Shown piece by piece: positions 30,448 through 42,200 of a stretch of DNA of 64,000 nucleotides. The stretch covers positions 14,362,742 through 14,426,741 of the forward strand of contig NC_061072.1 of assembly GCF_021917145.1 (NCBI RefSeq). Reading direction: 5' to 3'. A model generated the notes under the pieces. That model did no database searches, was not told the DNA's origin, and was given only the letters and a program-made list of their open reading frames with translations. The translations under genes and the position numbers were made by a program. Numbering within the stretch: the first letter of the stretch is position 1; every line of letters starts with the position of its first letter. This DNA comes from Hypomesus transpacificus (lineage: Eukaryota > Chordata > Actinopteri > Osmeriformes > Osmeridae).

Positions 30448-31396
30448 ATTCCTTGTCTTTATTGACGTTTAGTCATAACAAAACTGAATGGTGTTGCTCA
30501 ACTTTTGGGGCCTGCAGTGTTTTGAAACGCTGCTAGTCTAATTTCCTCCTAGCAGCGGGAGGGGCCAAGTGGAGGATATTGTTGGTCCCACAGGGATTGA
30601 TAGCAGTGGGGTGGGGGTGTAAGGGGGAGTGGTGGTGGTGGTGGGGGGGGGGGGGTTGCTGGAAGGGCTGTTATTGAAAGGTTAAAAACACGTTTGCGTG
30701 CCAACATTCCATGGATCTAGAGGGAGGGAGAGAGGGGAGGGAGGAGGAAAAGAGGAAGGGTATCTAGTTCCCTGGGGAAGGCCATGTGCTAAATGCAGTC
30801 TGGTGCAGATGGACAAATCGTTGACCAGCATGGCAGTCAGAAAAGTGCATTTCAATGGGACTGCACATTTATTTGTAGCGGTACATGAAATACAGTGTTT
30901 GACATATTAGACATACAAAATCGAAATGGTTTCACTAAAGAAAAATAGCTTCATGACTTTAAACTATTATGTACACAGCAGACGATATACAAACGAGTAA
31001 CTCTGACTTAAAATCTGATTGGCTGACAGTCATGACATGAACTTATCAACAAATAAAACCTTCCCAGATATGCATAAATATATTTCAGCCCCACAGGCTT
31101 GCTCGTTTGAATTCTAGTGCATGTTGTCTGTTACTAAGGCAGAGCTAGCTTGTAGAGATACCACATGCCCTACATGTTTACAGGACATCTATACTTATGA
31201 AACATCCCTATAAGACACAGATTAATGGAAACAAATTGGATGAAAGCATCTTCTAAATGCAAATGCCAAATGCATTTATAAAAATAATAATAATGTATTC
31301 ATTTATCAGACACTTTTATCCAAAGTCACATATAATACCGTTGGGTTTTCTACTGTCCTTGGTATCTCTCCACATTTCTCCCAGGCACCCTGTGTG
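30448..31396. other. Convergent spacer dpysl4 / TRIM
   Basis: This contains a purine/G tract (30600-30660), a GGGA-rich stretch (30715-30770) and the presumed TRIM 3' UTR. A minus-strand AATAAA complement (TTTATT near 30870) could end the TRIM transcript. At 31295-31330 there is text similar to ATTTAGTTATTTAGCAAACG (about 28806-28845), a short dispersed fish repeat fragment. No gene was seen. Confidence 0.45.
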
Positions 31397-34300
31397 CTAC
31401 TCTGCCGAGACAGACACCCTCCCAGCAGAGATGGTCAGAGGGTGTCGTCTGCAGCTGGTGGACAGGTAAGGGAACACCCTCCTGGTGAACCTGTGTTTAA
31501 ACGAGTAGATGATGGAGTTATCGCTGGCGTCCGAGAAGGTGAGTCTGGCCCGTTCCCAGTCCAGATGCACCCTGACTCTCTGGGTCTTCTTCTTCAGGGT
31601 GAGGGGGGTGCCGGTAGGGCTGCAGGCCCGGTACTGCCCCCCGGTGAAGCAGACCACCCACAGGCCCTTCTCCGGGTCTGGGGGGAACCACTCCTTCCTG
31701 GGGAAGTTGTCCTGGGCCACACCCAGGGCCCAGCAGCTGTTCTCTCCCACCTCCACCTCCCACTTGTGGGAGCCAGAGCTGTAGGCCTCGGAGCCCAGGA
31801 CGCACTCGTGGTAGCGGAATCTCTCGCGGTTGTCTGGGAGATGGCGCCCCTCCTCCTCCTCCTCACTGTAGCGCACGCTGATCAGGTTGTCGGACACGCT
31901 CAGGCATGCGTCGGCTGTGTTTGGGTCCAGAGTCACCGGCGCTGGGGCATTGACAGAGAGGGAGTGAGGGAGGGATGGATGGATGGAGAAGGAGGAGCGA
32001 GGGAAAGAGAGAGTGGGAGGAAAGGAGAAGGAGGGAAAGAGAGGAGGGTGACGGAGGGTAGAGAGGGAGAAGCAGAGTGAGGGATAGAGACAAAGAAAAC
32101 AGACATGGATTGTCAGAAAGAAAGAATAAAACAAGAATGAATAAACAAACAACCAATACAAGGAGAAATGACGACAGATGCCTATAAAATCTAACAAAAA
32201 GTAAACAAACAAGTGGCGCAGACGTGATCGTTCATCGCTGGGCCTGCTCTTACTGTAGTGCACCAGGTTCTGCATGTTCTCCCAGGCGTGGTACCGGATG
32301 CAGCCCAGGTGCTGGGCCAGGTCCAGCAGAGACCCAGACACCACCTCTGGTTCCTCCACGCTCAACTGGGTCCTAGTGCACACAGGGTTAGCGTGGCCAG
32401 CTTTAGTTCACACACTGTAGGTTAAGCATAGGTAGCCTAGCTGACCTGTCTAGGTTGAAAGTAGTAGTGAAAATGACTGTACACAGACAGGCTTTATCTC
32501 CAACTAGCTGAGTATGACTATATTTACATACAGAATAACCCAGAGATTGGCCTGACACACCCACCTCTCAGAAGTCTTCTTGAAATTCTGTAAGGAAAAG
32601 AACAGAATAGACAGTTGCAGGTTAGCATATCTCTCCCGATAACATGGGAGAGGTCATTGTACCTGTGAAGGTAGGGTACTGTCCCTTTAAAAGGGGGACC
32701 ACTGTACCTTTAAAATGGTGGGACTGTACCTTTAAGAAGATCACATCTTCAACAGCCATGGCCTCTTCCGTCTCCCTGATGGCGTCTGTCAGACACGCGA
32801 TGTCATCCATGATTCTCTCCATCCTCTCCTTCATCTTCCGGCTCTTCTCTTCCTCCTCCTCTTTTATTGAAGACATCAAAGCCGCCTCTTCGTCTCTGAG
32901 GAAATGGTGCAGCTTCTCAAACTCCTCCCCCACCACGCGCTCCGCATGCTCTGATTGGTTCTACAGGTGCGCGTGGAGACAAGGGGGAGTGGCACAGTAT
33001 CCTAGGCGATCGAGACTGCCTCTGTGTGCCTAACCGCCAGGTGTGTTTTGGGAAGCCATCTTGTTTTCAGCAAATGGAATTGTGTTGTGTGATCCATGCC
33101 TTGAGGTACTGGGCTATGGTCTTGCTAGTGTGTGTTTACCCAGCTATTAAGAAACGTGACCTATAACGTCCCAAACAGGCTGTGACATTCAGTACACTCT
33201 GTAAGACCTTAAGGAACGTTACAAATGTGTTAGGTACATTTCTTGTACATCGTGACATTTTATTTGAGGTCATCCTCATTACGTTACTTACAGTACCAAT
33301 ACGGGATCTAATCGTGTGTATGTTCAGGAAATGTTTATAACATTACTAAAAGGATGACATTAGGACATTCAGAGGCCCCCACATTTCTATGTCCTGAATA
33401 GACTTGGGGCATAACTTTCACCAGCTGACACCACAGGTACGTAACCATGACTTTATGGAGACTAAAATAACAAACACGTCATGTCCTGGAACTTGATTTT
33501 GTTAGCTGGGTAGTACCTTGATATGCTGGGCTATGGCCTGGCTGGTGTGCAAGGCAGTGTTCAGCGAATCCAGCTTGCTCTGGAGAGGCCTGAGAGAGGA
33601 CTGCAACTCCCTCTGAGAAAAGAAGAGAGGAGAGGGGATGACAGGAGGGGAGATGAGGGGGTGTAAGGAAAGTTGATGAGAGGAGAGGAGATGATGGGAT
33701 GTAGGGATAGGAGATGACAGGAGAGGAGATGATGGGATGTAAGATGAGGAGATGACAGGAGATGATGGGATGTAAGGAGAGGAGATGACAGGAGAGGAGA
33801 TGATGGGATATAAGGAGAGGAGATGACAGGAGAGGAGATGATGGGATGTAAGATGAGGAGATGACAGGAGATGATGGGATGTAAGGAGAGGAGATGACAG
33901 GAGAGGAGATGATGGGATATAAGGAGAGGAGATGACAGGAGATGATAGGATGTAAGGAGAGGAGATGACAGGAGAGGAGATGATGGGATATAAGGAGAGG
34001 AGATGACAGGAGAGGAGATGATGGGATATAAGGAGAGGAGATGACAGGAGAGGAGATGATGGGATATAAGGAGAGGAGATGACAGGAGAGGAGATGATGG
34101 GATGTAAGATGAGGAGATGACAGGAGATGATGGGATGTAAGGAGAGGAGATGACAGGAGAGGAGATGATGGGATGTAAGGAGAGGAGATGACAGGAGATG
34201 ATGGGATGTAAGGAGAGGAGATGACAGGAGAGGAGATGATAGGATGTAAGGAGAGGAGATGACAGGAGATGATGGGATGTAAGGAGAGGAGATGACAGGA

Positions 34301-35085
34301 GAGGAGATGATGGGATGTAAGGAGAGGAGATGACAGGAGAGGAGAGGAGCATGAGAGACAACATGAGAGGTCAAGACTGATCCTTTCTCTCATCAATCCT
34401 TTTCAGTCTTTCTTTTCATCCATCCATCCATCTACTGTCTTACCTTGCAGTCCAGCGCCGCGTCCTCTACGGAGCAACATTCGTGCTCCTCGTGTTCCTC
34501 CCTCTGACACTCTGAGCACACCAGCTCCTCCTCCTCCATGCAGAACATGCTGAACATCTCCCCGTGCTCTGGACACTGCCCCCCAGCCTCCCCGGACCTC
34601 CCGCCCCTCCCCGGCCTTCGGGACTGCCCCTGGAACAAGGAGTCCAGCAGGCGGTTGAGGACACAGTCCAGCAGGTTGCGTCCGTAGCAGACAGTGCAGC
34701 CTCCCTGGCCTCCCAGCTCTCTCTGACACAGCTCCACGCAGACCTGGCAGAGACGGTGTCCGCAGGGGAGAACCAGAGCCCCCGCCGCCTGGCAGCCCGG
34801 GCACACGGACTCCGACTCCTCCAAGCCCTGCTCCTGGGGATCCAGCCCAGGCTGGGACCCACCCTGCTCCCCTGGGTCAACACGTCCAGGCTGGGACCCA
34901 CCCTGCTCCCCTGGGTCAACACGTCCAGGCTGGGACCCACCCTGCTCCCCTGGGTCAACATGTCCAGGCTGGGACCCACCCTGCTCCTCTGGGTCAACAT
35001 GTCCAGGCTGTGGCCCACCCTGCTCCTCTGGGTCAGTATGCCCAGGCTGCTCACCGGGACCTCTCTGGTCTGTCTTCTCTGCCAT
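31397..35085 (-). CDS. TRIM-family E3 ubiquitin ligase, zinc-binding protein A33/TRIM35-like
   Basis: Class-IV TRIM protein, predicted RING E3 ligase, 551 aa. Minus-strand exons: 35085-34444 (642 nt), 33612-33517 (96 nt), 32960-32730 (231 nt), 32587-32565 (23 nt), 32372-32254 (119 nt) and 31941-31397 (545 nt). The 96/231/23 ladder is the standard TRIM coiled-coil layout, and all junctions are GT-AG in frame. Residues 1-90 carry a 13-aa repeat (GGSQPGHVDPGEQ type). The RING spans 95-133, with C95-x2-C98, CGHRLCQVC and CTVC. A B-box spans about 171-205 (CPEHGEMFSMFC through CSECQREEHEEHECC). The coiled coil covers about 215-330. The PRY-SPRY runs from about 371 to the end (PVTLDPNTADACLSVS, CVLGSEAYSSGSHKWEVEVG, WALGVAQ, VRVHLDWERARLTFSDA, RVFPYLS). 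Related fish genes form a large expanded family, so no orthologue name is assigned. Intron 1 is filled by a minisatellite. Confidence 0.9.
33621..34350. repeat. GA-rich minisatellite filling TRIM intron 1
   Basis: About 730 bp of units built on GGAGATGACAGGAGAGGAGATG and ATGGGATGTAAGGAGA sit between the TRIM 642-nt and 96-nt exons. The minus strand is open in all three frames (305, 290 and 267 codons reading ISSPVISSPYIPSS-like text). This follows from a stop-free unit whose length is not a multiple of 3. It is not a gene. Confidence 0.95.
34848..35043 (-). repeat. 39-bp coding repeat in TRIM exon 1
   Basis: Five tandem 39-bp units, plus-strand core GGCTGGGACCCACCCTGCTC, encode 13 aa each before the RING finger. 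The length is a multiple of 3, so copy-number change keeps the frame. Confidence 0.92.
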
Positions 35086-37087
35086 GGCCTCTGGATTATG
35101 GAATTCTGGTTTCTTTGTTCTGAAACTCTAAATTTCGGGATCTCTGGAATCTTGAAGTTTGATGCTGGATGCTGAATTCTACATCCCTGGACCAATATTC
35201 TTGGATAACCAACACAAATAATGATTAGATCACAGAGTCTATGGATTACCTTGTCTCTGGTGTGCCTGTCTTCTCACTTCTGTCAACTGGAGGTTAATTT
35301 CACAACCTCTAGTGCTGCCTGTCTGTTTATTTCTCTGCTAGCGTCTGCCTGTTTAAATACCTGTCTGTCTGCCTCGATACAAGTCCGCCTGTGTTCCTGC
35401 CAGTCTGTCTGTCTGTCTGCCTCAACAAAAGCTTAATCTCCAACCTGCCTGTCTACAAGTCTGTCTGTCTAAATGTTTTCCTGTCTGCCTGTCTAAATGT
35501 TTGCCTATATGCCTGTCTAAAAGTCTCCCTGCCTGTCTGCTTGTCTGCCTGGCAGCCTGACTGCTTTCCAAAGTCCCACCCTCTGCTGACTATTAATAGA
35601 AGTCTGTTTACAGTCCAGCTCTGCTTGTACCTGCCAGAAAACATGCTGAAAGTTGAGAGTTGATACTTACACACACACTTGCACACTCGCACACTCGCAC
35701 ACACATTCATGGACAGTCTTATGGATACACACACAAAACCACGAGCACACACACACCTGTGCACACAAACACATGCATGCACACACATACACACACGTGT
35801 GTCCTGAAAAGTAAGTACAGGGACACAACGTAGTTTGGCACTCAGCCATCTGACTCCCTTTACATTATAGAGAACATACCTATCTGTTGGTGTTCTGACG
35901 GCTTGTATCAGGTAAGACACTGCCAGTGCCTGACACAAATAGAGAGAAACACACACAGCAAAAGCTACTCAGTAACTGAGGGTGGGTGATTATGCTAGTT
36001 GTTTAGCTGGTATCTCCAGGGGAGGTTGGCCAGGTCCTGGCCTCACACATGCTAAACCCTGCTGGGGCCCAAGGCACTACCCGCTTTCCAGGCCTACCTG
36101 GGCCTACGGGGACCACATTTGGTCTGCAGTCTCTATTTGTAGAACATCATAGTGATTTAGTGATATTCATTAACCTTTCCATATAAACAAAAAACGAAGT
36201 ATGCATTTACAACACTCCCATCTCTTTAATTGGACTTTTGCCACATTTGCTTTTATTGTTTTATAGTGTATGAACAATCAATGGAACTGTAATGCAGATT
36301 ATAATCAATACGTGTTGTCTCCAGTTTGTTGTACAATACCTTATATTTAGCCTTACATTTTTCATCTGAGGACAGATTACATCATTCAACTGAGGACAGA
36401 TGACATCATTCAACTGAGGACAGATGACATCATTCAACTGAGGACGGATGACATCATTCAAATGAAAACAGCGTGGGGATGGAGGATTGTTAACATAGCT
36501 GAACTCAACTCTTGGATGGACACATCATGAAAATCCCCCTTCTGATGGAGCTGTGAAAATCATCTTTAAAAGGTTTTAATAGCACATGTTGTGAATATTC
36601 TCTCTCTTTCCCCCTAGTAATTTCTTTTTGAGGATTTGGATGTAGGCTATTCGTTTTTGATACATTTTAACTGGATTCGTCATGGGTCACATATACTTTA
36701 TGCTTACAAAATTTGTATAAACTGCGATGTTAGTTTTTTATTTGATTTCAGTGACTGCAAGTTACATTTCTCAGCATCTTAATAATAGTTCATTAATCAT
36801 TTAAAAACATGATTATATATTGACACTGGGTTACATTTTTTTTTGAAATACTTTAAGTATGATAAACAAATTGTTTACATGGTATATACATCCGGTGTAT
36901 CAATATCTTATAAATTAAGCTATAAATCAACAACAATGACTATAGTAAATATGAATACCTTTTTACAGTTCAGTTGTATACGAATGTATGAATAATGTTT
37001 CATTAAATTGATCTGAAGTCACAATGCTGACAAATCAACTTATTTACCAAATGCATTTTGGACACTTTCCTAGTGTTAAAAAAGGAC
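35086..37087. other. Gene-free spacer TRIM / UGT pair
   Basis: Contents: (CTGTCTGC)n-like repeats at 35340-35570, a CA tract at 35670-35800, and a 23-24-bp tandem repeat (core ACATCATTCAACTGAGGACAG) of about four units at 36365-36455. The stretch at 36460-36500 resembles 48905-48950 downstream of the intact UGT, so the UGT duplication included 3' flank. No coding signature was seen. Confidence 0.6.
36365..36462. repeat. 24-bp tandem repeat
   Basis: Four to five units of CATCATTCAACTGAGGACAGATGA lie downstream of the UGT pseudogene (minus-strand sense). Confidence 0.88.
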
Positions 37088-37865
37088 CTATTCTTTATAT
37101 TTTTTTGTTTTCAGTTTCCTGCATGATTTGAAACAAAAAAAGTGGATAGATCCCACTGTAAGGGTTGCCAACAGAAACAAAATAGCCAGTAGGAAACTGA
37201 TCACATCAAGGGAATGATATGAGTACCAAGGCATCTGATAGGACTCTGTACGCAAATGGGCAGCTCCTTTATGCCTTATGACATATTCAATCCAATAGAG
37301 GGCAGTGTCCCGATGAAGACAAGAAAGTTGTTGCATGTTGTTCTTGTAGGAGGGGTCATGTAGGACATCTTGAATAGCTTCTAGAAAGTTCTGGCTCGTG
37401 AGCTTAGTGACTTTTAGCACCTTAGCAGCACCCAATTCAAGTGTGGATGAAGACACAAAAGTGTCTCCATTCTTAAGAGATTTTCAAACTGGTCAAACAG
37501 AAGTGGCAAGCCCACAATAGGTACTCCATGATACATGGATTCATAGACCCCATTGGTTCCACCATGGGCCACAAAGACCTTGACCTTTGGGTGGCCCAGA
37601 AGGTCGTTTTGGGGAATCCACTTCATTAACATGGTGTTGTTACCTAATGTCGTTGGTCGCTCACCTTGATGCCTCCATATGACCTTCTGAGGAAGCTGGG
37701 CAAAAGCTGCAGCAATCTCATTGGTTATTTCCAAAGGTAAGCCTTGAACTAGTGTTCCCAGGGACATTAAGACAACCCCATGCTCACCTGAGCTCTGCAC
37801 AAACTCCTCAAGCTCCTTTGGTAGAGGTTTGGAGCCTTGCACTGAAAGCCACCGATGTACACTAT

Positions 37866-38237
37866 TGTAGCGACCCACGGATTGGTCGCGTGTTAACTCG
37901 CGCTGTTGGCGCAAAGGATTGTGGGTGGCGCAATTCACATACTTGTTTCATGTTTGGTTAATGTTGTATGCATGTTTGAGTTGAGTGTTGTTGTTCTGTC
38001 AATTAGGTTTGTCAGTGGATGATGTATGGATATTAGTAACTATAAGTTATCGTTGTTGCCATAACTGTGAATTGTATGTGAGTTAATGACTTGTTGTTGG
38101 CATTCACATGTGATTGGTGGTGTAGTAATAAAACCTGTAGTCGAGCGGTGTATGGGACACAGGATAAAAAGGTCTTCTTCTCTGCGTCCGATTATTACGC
38201 ATCCACTCCAATATAGACCCCTAGCGCCATCGTCACA
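37866..38237 (+). repeat. 5' LTR of the Gypsy-type element
   Basis: 372 bp, TG...CA bounded. It contains AATAAA (in GTAGTAATAAAACC) and a TATA-like GGATAAAAAGG some 90 bp before its 3' end. It differs from the 3' LTR only in the last few bases (TCACA against TTACA). Confidence 0.97.
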
Positions 38238-38238
38238 T

Positions 38239-38256
38239 TGGTGTCAGAAGTGGGAT
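38239..38256 (+). promoter_or_regulatory. Primer binding site, tRNA-Leu type
   Basis: TGGTGTCAGAAGTGGGAT starts 1 nt after the LTR. It equals TGG (complement of CCA) plus the complement of the 3' end of vertebrate tRNA-Leu(CAA), as recalled from memory. The last two bases overlap the gag ATG. Confidence 0.75.
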
Positions 38257-39283
38257 GGCGCAACCACGCAGGATGGAGGAAGAAATCGCAGATCTTGAAG
38301 AGACCATTAAGAGGACTCAGCTACACCTGGAGAAACGTAGGCTGAAGATGGAGCGTTCCAGGGCAAGAACGTCGTCCCACGCTGATGGGTCCAGTGTGCC
38401 ACGGCCTTGTCGCCCCCTAGAGGCCGGGAGTGGAACCACAGAACACACAGCCATAGCTGTGGACATCCAACCTGACCTACCTGGGGCGTCCCCACAGGTG
38501 GATGTTGGGGCCATCCTGCCCCGTTCCACTGCCATGCCAAGAACACCAGCGAAGGTGCCCAAGTTCAATGGAGAGACGCTCCTGGAGCCATATCTTGCCC
38601 AGTTCCAGTTGGCAGTGTGGCATGGTGGTTGGAGCAGCGAGGAAGCCGCCACTCATCTTGCCCTGGCGCTGGAGGGAAATGCGCTGCAGGTGCTCCTGGA
38701 TCTGACCCCGGGAGAACAGCGGAACCTGGAGACCTTGACCGGGGCCTTGGAGAGGCGGTTCGGGCAGCCACCATTCCCTGACCAGAGTAGGGACAGGCTA
38801 GCCAGCTGTCGCCGCCAGGAGGGAGGGAGTTTGGGCGCTTTCGCCGCAGATATCCAGCTCTACGCCCGCCATGGCTATCCAATGTTCGACGCCGCTGCAA
38901 GAGGGGAGCTGGCTCTCCATGCATTCCTCAAGGGGCTTATGCCAGAGCAGCTACGCCAGCATGTGCGTCTCACCATGCCCAGAACCCTGGAGGGGGCTCT
39001 TCAAGAAGCGGTACGGGCAGAGGCGGTGCTCTGCACTCAGGCTGCCCCACGGCTGTCCCTTCCACACGTCCGGGCCATCGACTGTGAGGGTGAGGAGGCC
39101 GAGCCAGTTTGTCAGGTGCAGTTTCAGCGGCGGCCAGCCCCAGCTGGGAACCGTCGACCTCAATCCACTCTTCGGTGCTATCGTTGTGACGAACCTGGTC
39201 ACATTGCCCGTGACTGCCCAGCACCAGCACCAGTCTCCAGAGCACCACAGCAGACGGGAAACGACGGGGGGGTGGCGCAGTGA
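38255..39283 (+). CDS. gag: gag polyprotein of the Gypsy-type element
   Basis: 342 aa structural protein forming the retrotransposon particle. The N-terminus is a charged helix/coiled coil (MEEEIADLEETIKRTQLHLE). The middle segment has the retrotransposon gag/capsid look (FNGETLLEPYLAQFQLAVW, LRQHVRLTMP). One CCHC zinc knuckle, CYRCDEPGHIARDC, lies near residues 307-320. The start ATG lies only 17 nt after the LTR and overlaps the primer site, so the untranslated leader is minimal. The frame ends at TGA (39281-39283), just after a run of seven G, where pol continues in the -1 frame. Confidence 0.95.
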   Translation: MAQPRRMEEEIADLEETIKRTQLHLEKRRLKMERSRARTSSHADGSSVPRPCRPLEAGSGTTEHTAIAVDIQPDLPGASPQVDVGAILPRSTAMPRTPAKVPKFNGETLLEPYLAQFQLAVWHGGWSSEEAATHLALALEGNALQVLLDLTPGEQRNLETLTGALERRFGQPPFPDQSRDRLASCRRQEGGSLGAFAADIQLYARHGYPMFDAAARGELALHAFLKGLMPEQLRQHVRLTMPRTLEGALQEAVRAEAVLCTQAAPRLSLPHVRAIDCEGEEAEPVCQVQFQRRPAPAGNRRPQSTLRCYRCDEPGHIARDCPAPAPVSRAPQQTGNDGGVAQ

Positions 39284-42200
39284 GGGGCCCGCCACCCCAA
39301 TCGTTGGCCCCTCCCTTAAGCCAAGAACTGTTGATTGGTCGTGTAGGCAACACTAAGGGACTGTATTTGGACTGCTGGCTTGATGGCCAACCCTGCCAAG
39401 CTCTAGTAGACACGGGGTCTACCGTCTCACTGGTGCGTCCTGGCGTCCTTCCAGGAACCATGGGGACGCTCTCCGGCGCATGGGCAAAGTCAGACACGAA
39501 CCTGGTGACGGTGACAGGGGAGAAGGCTGCTACAAAGGGGAAGAAGCATCTGCGGATCCAGGCTGGGAACCAGGAGGCGGAGCACGAGTTCTGGCTTGCC
39601 AATATTCAGGACTCGTGCATTATCGGCCTGGACCTGTTGTCCCGTTGGGGTGCCTATGTTGATGTCCTGAGGGCAGCCATCACCCTTGGTGGGGAGACTG
39701 TGGCGCTCCAGGCCGGCCAGGACAAGAACACAAAGGTCAGAGACCAGCAAGCCAGCTGCCAAACAGCTGCCACCAGCGACTCCATGCCAGGTCAGCCTAC
39801 CAACCATACATCGGCGGAGACGTCTGAGGCGGTGAGGGAACTCTGCCGCCGCAGCAGTGATGGCCTTGACCAACAGCAGTGCGGCCAGTTGAGGCACCTC
39901 CTAGAGGACTATGCAGATATCTTTGCAGCAAAGGATGAGGACTGTAGGCGGACGGGGTTGGTTCAGCATTCCATTGACACCGGTACCGCCCAACCCATCC
40001 GCCTGCGGCCTCACCGGCTGGCCCTCGGCAAGCGACAGGTGGCAGAAGACAAAGTTAGGGAGATGGCTGCTGCTGGGGTAATTGAGCCCTCTGACAGTCC
40101 GTGGGCCGCACCAGCTGTCCTGGTTCGAAAAAAGAATGACAGCTGGCGGTTCTGCGTGGACTATCGACGTCTCAACGCGGTGACCAAGAAGGACTCTTAC
40201 CCCCTCCCTCGCATAGATGACGCCCTCGACCATATCACAGGCTCCAGCTGGTTCAGTTCCCTTGATCTGCGTAGTGGCTACTGGCAGGTGGAGTTGGCCC
40301 CTGACGCACGACCAAAGACTGCCTTTACCATTGGACAGGGACTGTGGCAGTTTCGTGTTATGCCGTTTGGACTCTGTAATGCACCAGCGACGTTCGAACG
40401 GCTGATGGAGAGGGTACTGGCTGAAATACCACGGAGTCGTTGTGTGGTATACCTGGATGACCTGCTGGTGCATGCCAGCGACTTTGACCGAGCCCTGGGT
40501 AACCTGCAAGAGGTCTTTGAAGCCATTCGTCAGGCTGGGTTGCGGTTGAACCCTGCCAAGTGTCGCCTGCTGACAAGAGAAACGCAGTTCTTGGGCCATG
40601 TGGTCAGCGCGCACGGGGTAGCTACCGACCCCGCTAAGGTGGCCGCAGTCCAGAATTGGCCACCCCCTGCCAACGTCACCGAACTGCGGAGCTTCTTGGG
40701 CCTGGCGTCCTATTACCGGCGTTTCGTCCGGGGCTTCGCCACGATTGCCAAACCCCTCCATCGACTGACTGACAAGGGACAGCCCTTTGACTGGGACGAC
40801 GTGTGTGCCGGAGCCTTCACCCAGCTAAAAACTGACCTTACCGAGGCTCCCATTTTGGCCTACCCAGATGCGGAACAGCCCTTCATCGTGGACACTGATG
40901 CCAGCAACGTGGGAGTTGGCGCCGTACTGTCCCAGAGTGTTGGAGGGGTGGAGCGCGCAGTAGCCTACTTTAGCCGCACTCTGAACCGAGCTGAAAGGAA
41001 CTACTGTGTGACCCGGCGTGAGCTGCTGGCAGTGGTCCTGGCACTGCGACAATTCCGGCCGTACCTGCATGGCAGCAATTTCCTTGTGCGCACCGATCAT
41101 GCTTCCCTTACCTGGCTGTTGAACTTTAAGAACCCGGAGGGCCAGGTGGCTCGCTGGCTGGAGGCCCTACAGGAGTATGACTTCGAGATCCAGCATCGAC
41201 CAGGGCGGTTGCATGCTAATGCTGATGCCCTCTCCCGCCGCCCCTGTGCAGTCTTGGAATGTCGGTATTGCCAACGACAAGAGGAGCGGGACCAACCACT
41301 GACGGTGGCAGCCATTCAGACAGCTGACTGCGAGGGGAGTTCTCCATGGACCTCCGCTCAGCTGCAACAATGCCAGGAGGCCGATGCAACCTTGGCGGTG
41401 GTAATCAACTGGCTGGCGACGGGGCGGCGTCCCGAATGGACAGAAGTGTCTGCCCACGGACCGGAGGTTAAGGCTTACCAATCACAGTGGGGCAACTTGG
41501 AGCTCCATGACGGGCTGGTGCACCGGAGGTGGAAAGCTCCTGGCCGGGGAAGCGACCTCCTACAGCTGCTGGTACCCCGTGAACTCCGCCAACAGGTCCT
41601 TCAGACCGTCCATGGCTCGGTGGGGGCGGGGCACTACGGCATCGCCAAGACCCTCCGCCGCCTCAGGGGCCGATTCTATTGGCCAGGTTGTCGACGGGAC
41701 GTGGAGCTGTATGTGCACTGCTGTGACCTTTGCACTGCTAAGAAAGGGCCAACGCAGCGCTCCCATGCCCCATTGCAGCAGTACCTGGTGGGGGCTCCGA
41801 TGGAGCGAGTAGCGGTGGACATACTTGGGCCCTTTCCAGCGACTGATTCCGGCAACCGCTACGTCCTCGTGGCCATGGATTATTTCACCAAATGGCCGGA
41901 GGCATACGCGGTGCCGGATCAGAGTGCCACCACAACTGCGGAAAGGCTGGTAGAGGAGATGTTTGCCCGCTTCGGGGTCCCTGCGGAACTCCATAGTGAC
42001 CAGGGGCGGAACTTCGAGTCCCAGGTCTTTAGCGAGGTCTGCCGACGGCTGGGAGTATCCAAGACGAGGACGACACCTCTCCACCCTCAGAGCGATGGGC
42101 TGGTGGAGCGGTTCAACCGCACCCTGGCTACCCAGCTCACCATCCTGACCAGCCAACATCAGCGGGACTGGGATCGCCACCTGCCCCTGGTCCTGTGGTC

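Noticed and set aside
33479-34396. Three long overlapping minus-strand ORFs rich in ISSPVISSPYIPSS
   Set aside because: They are the same minisatellite read in three frames inside a TRIM intron. No homology, and the splice sites exclude it.
38970-39602. Antisense ORFs of 60-286 codons within gag-pol
   Set aside because: Shadows of the GC-rich pol frame. No family resemblance.
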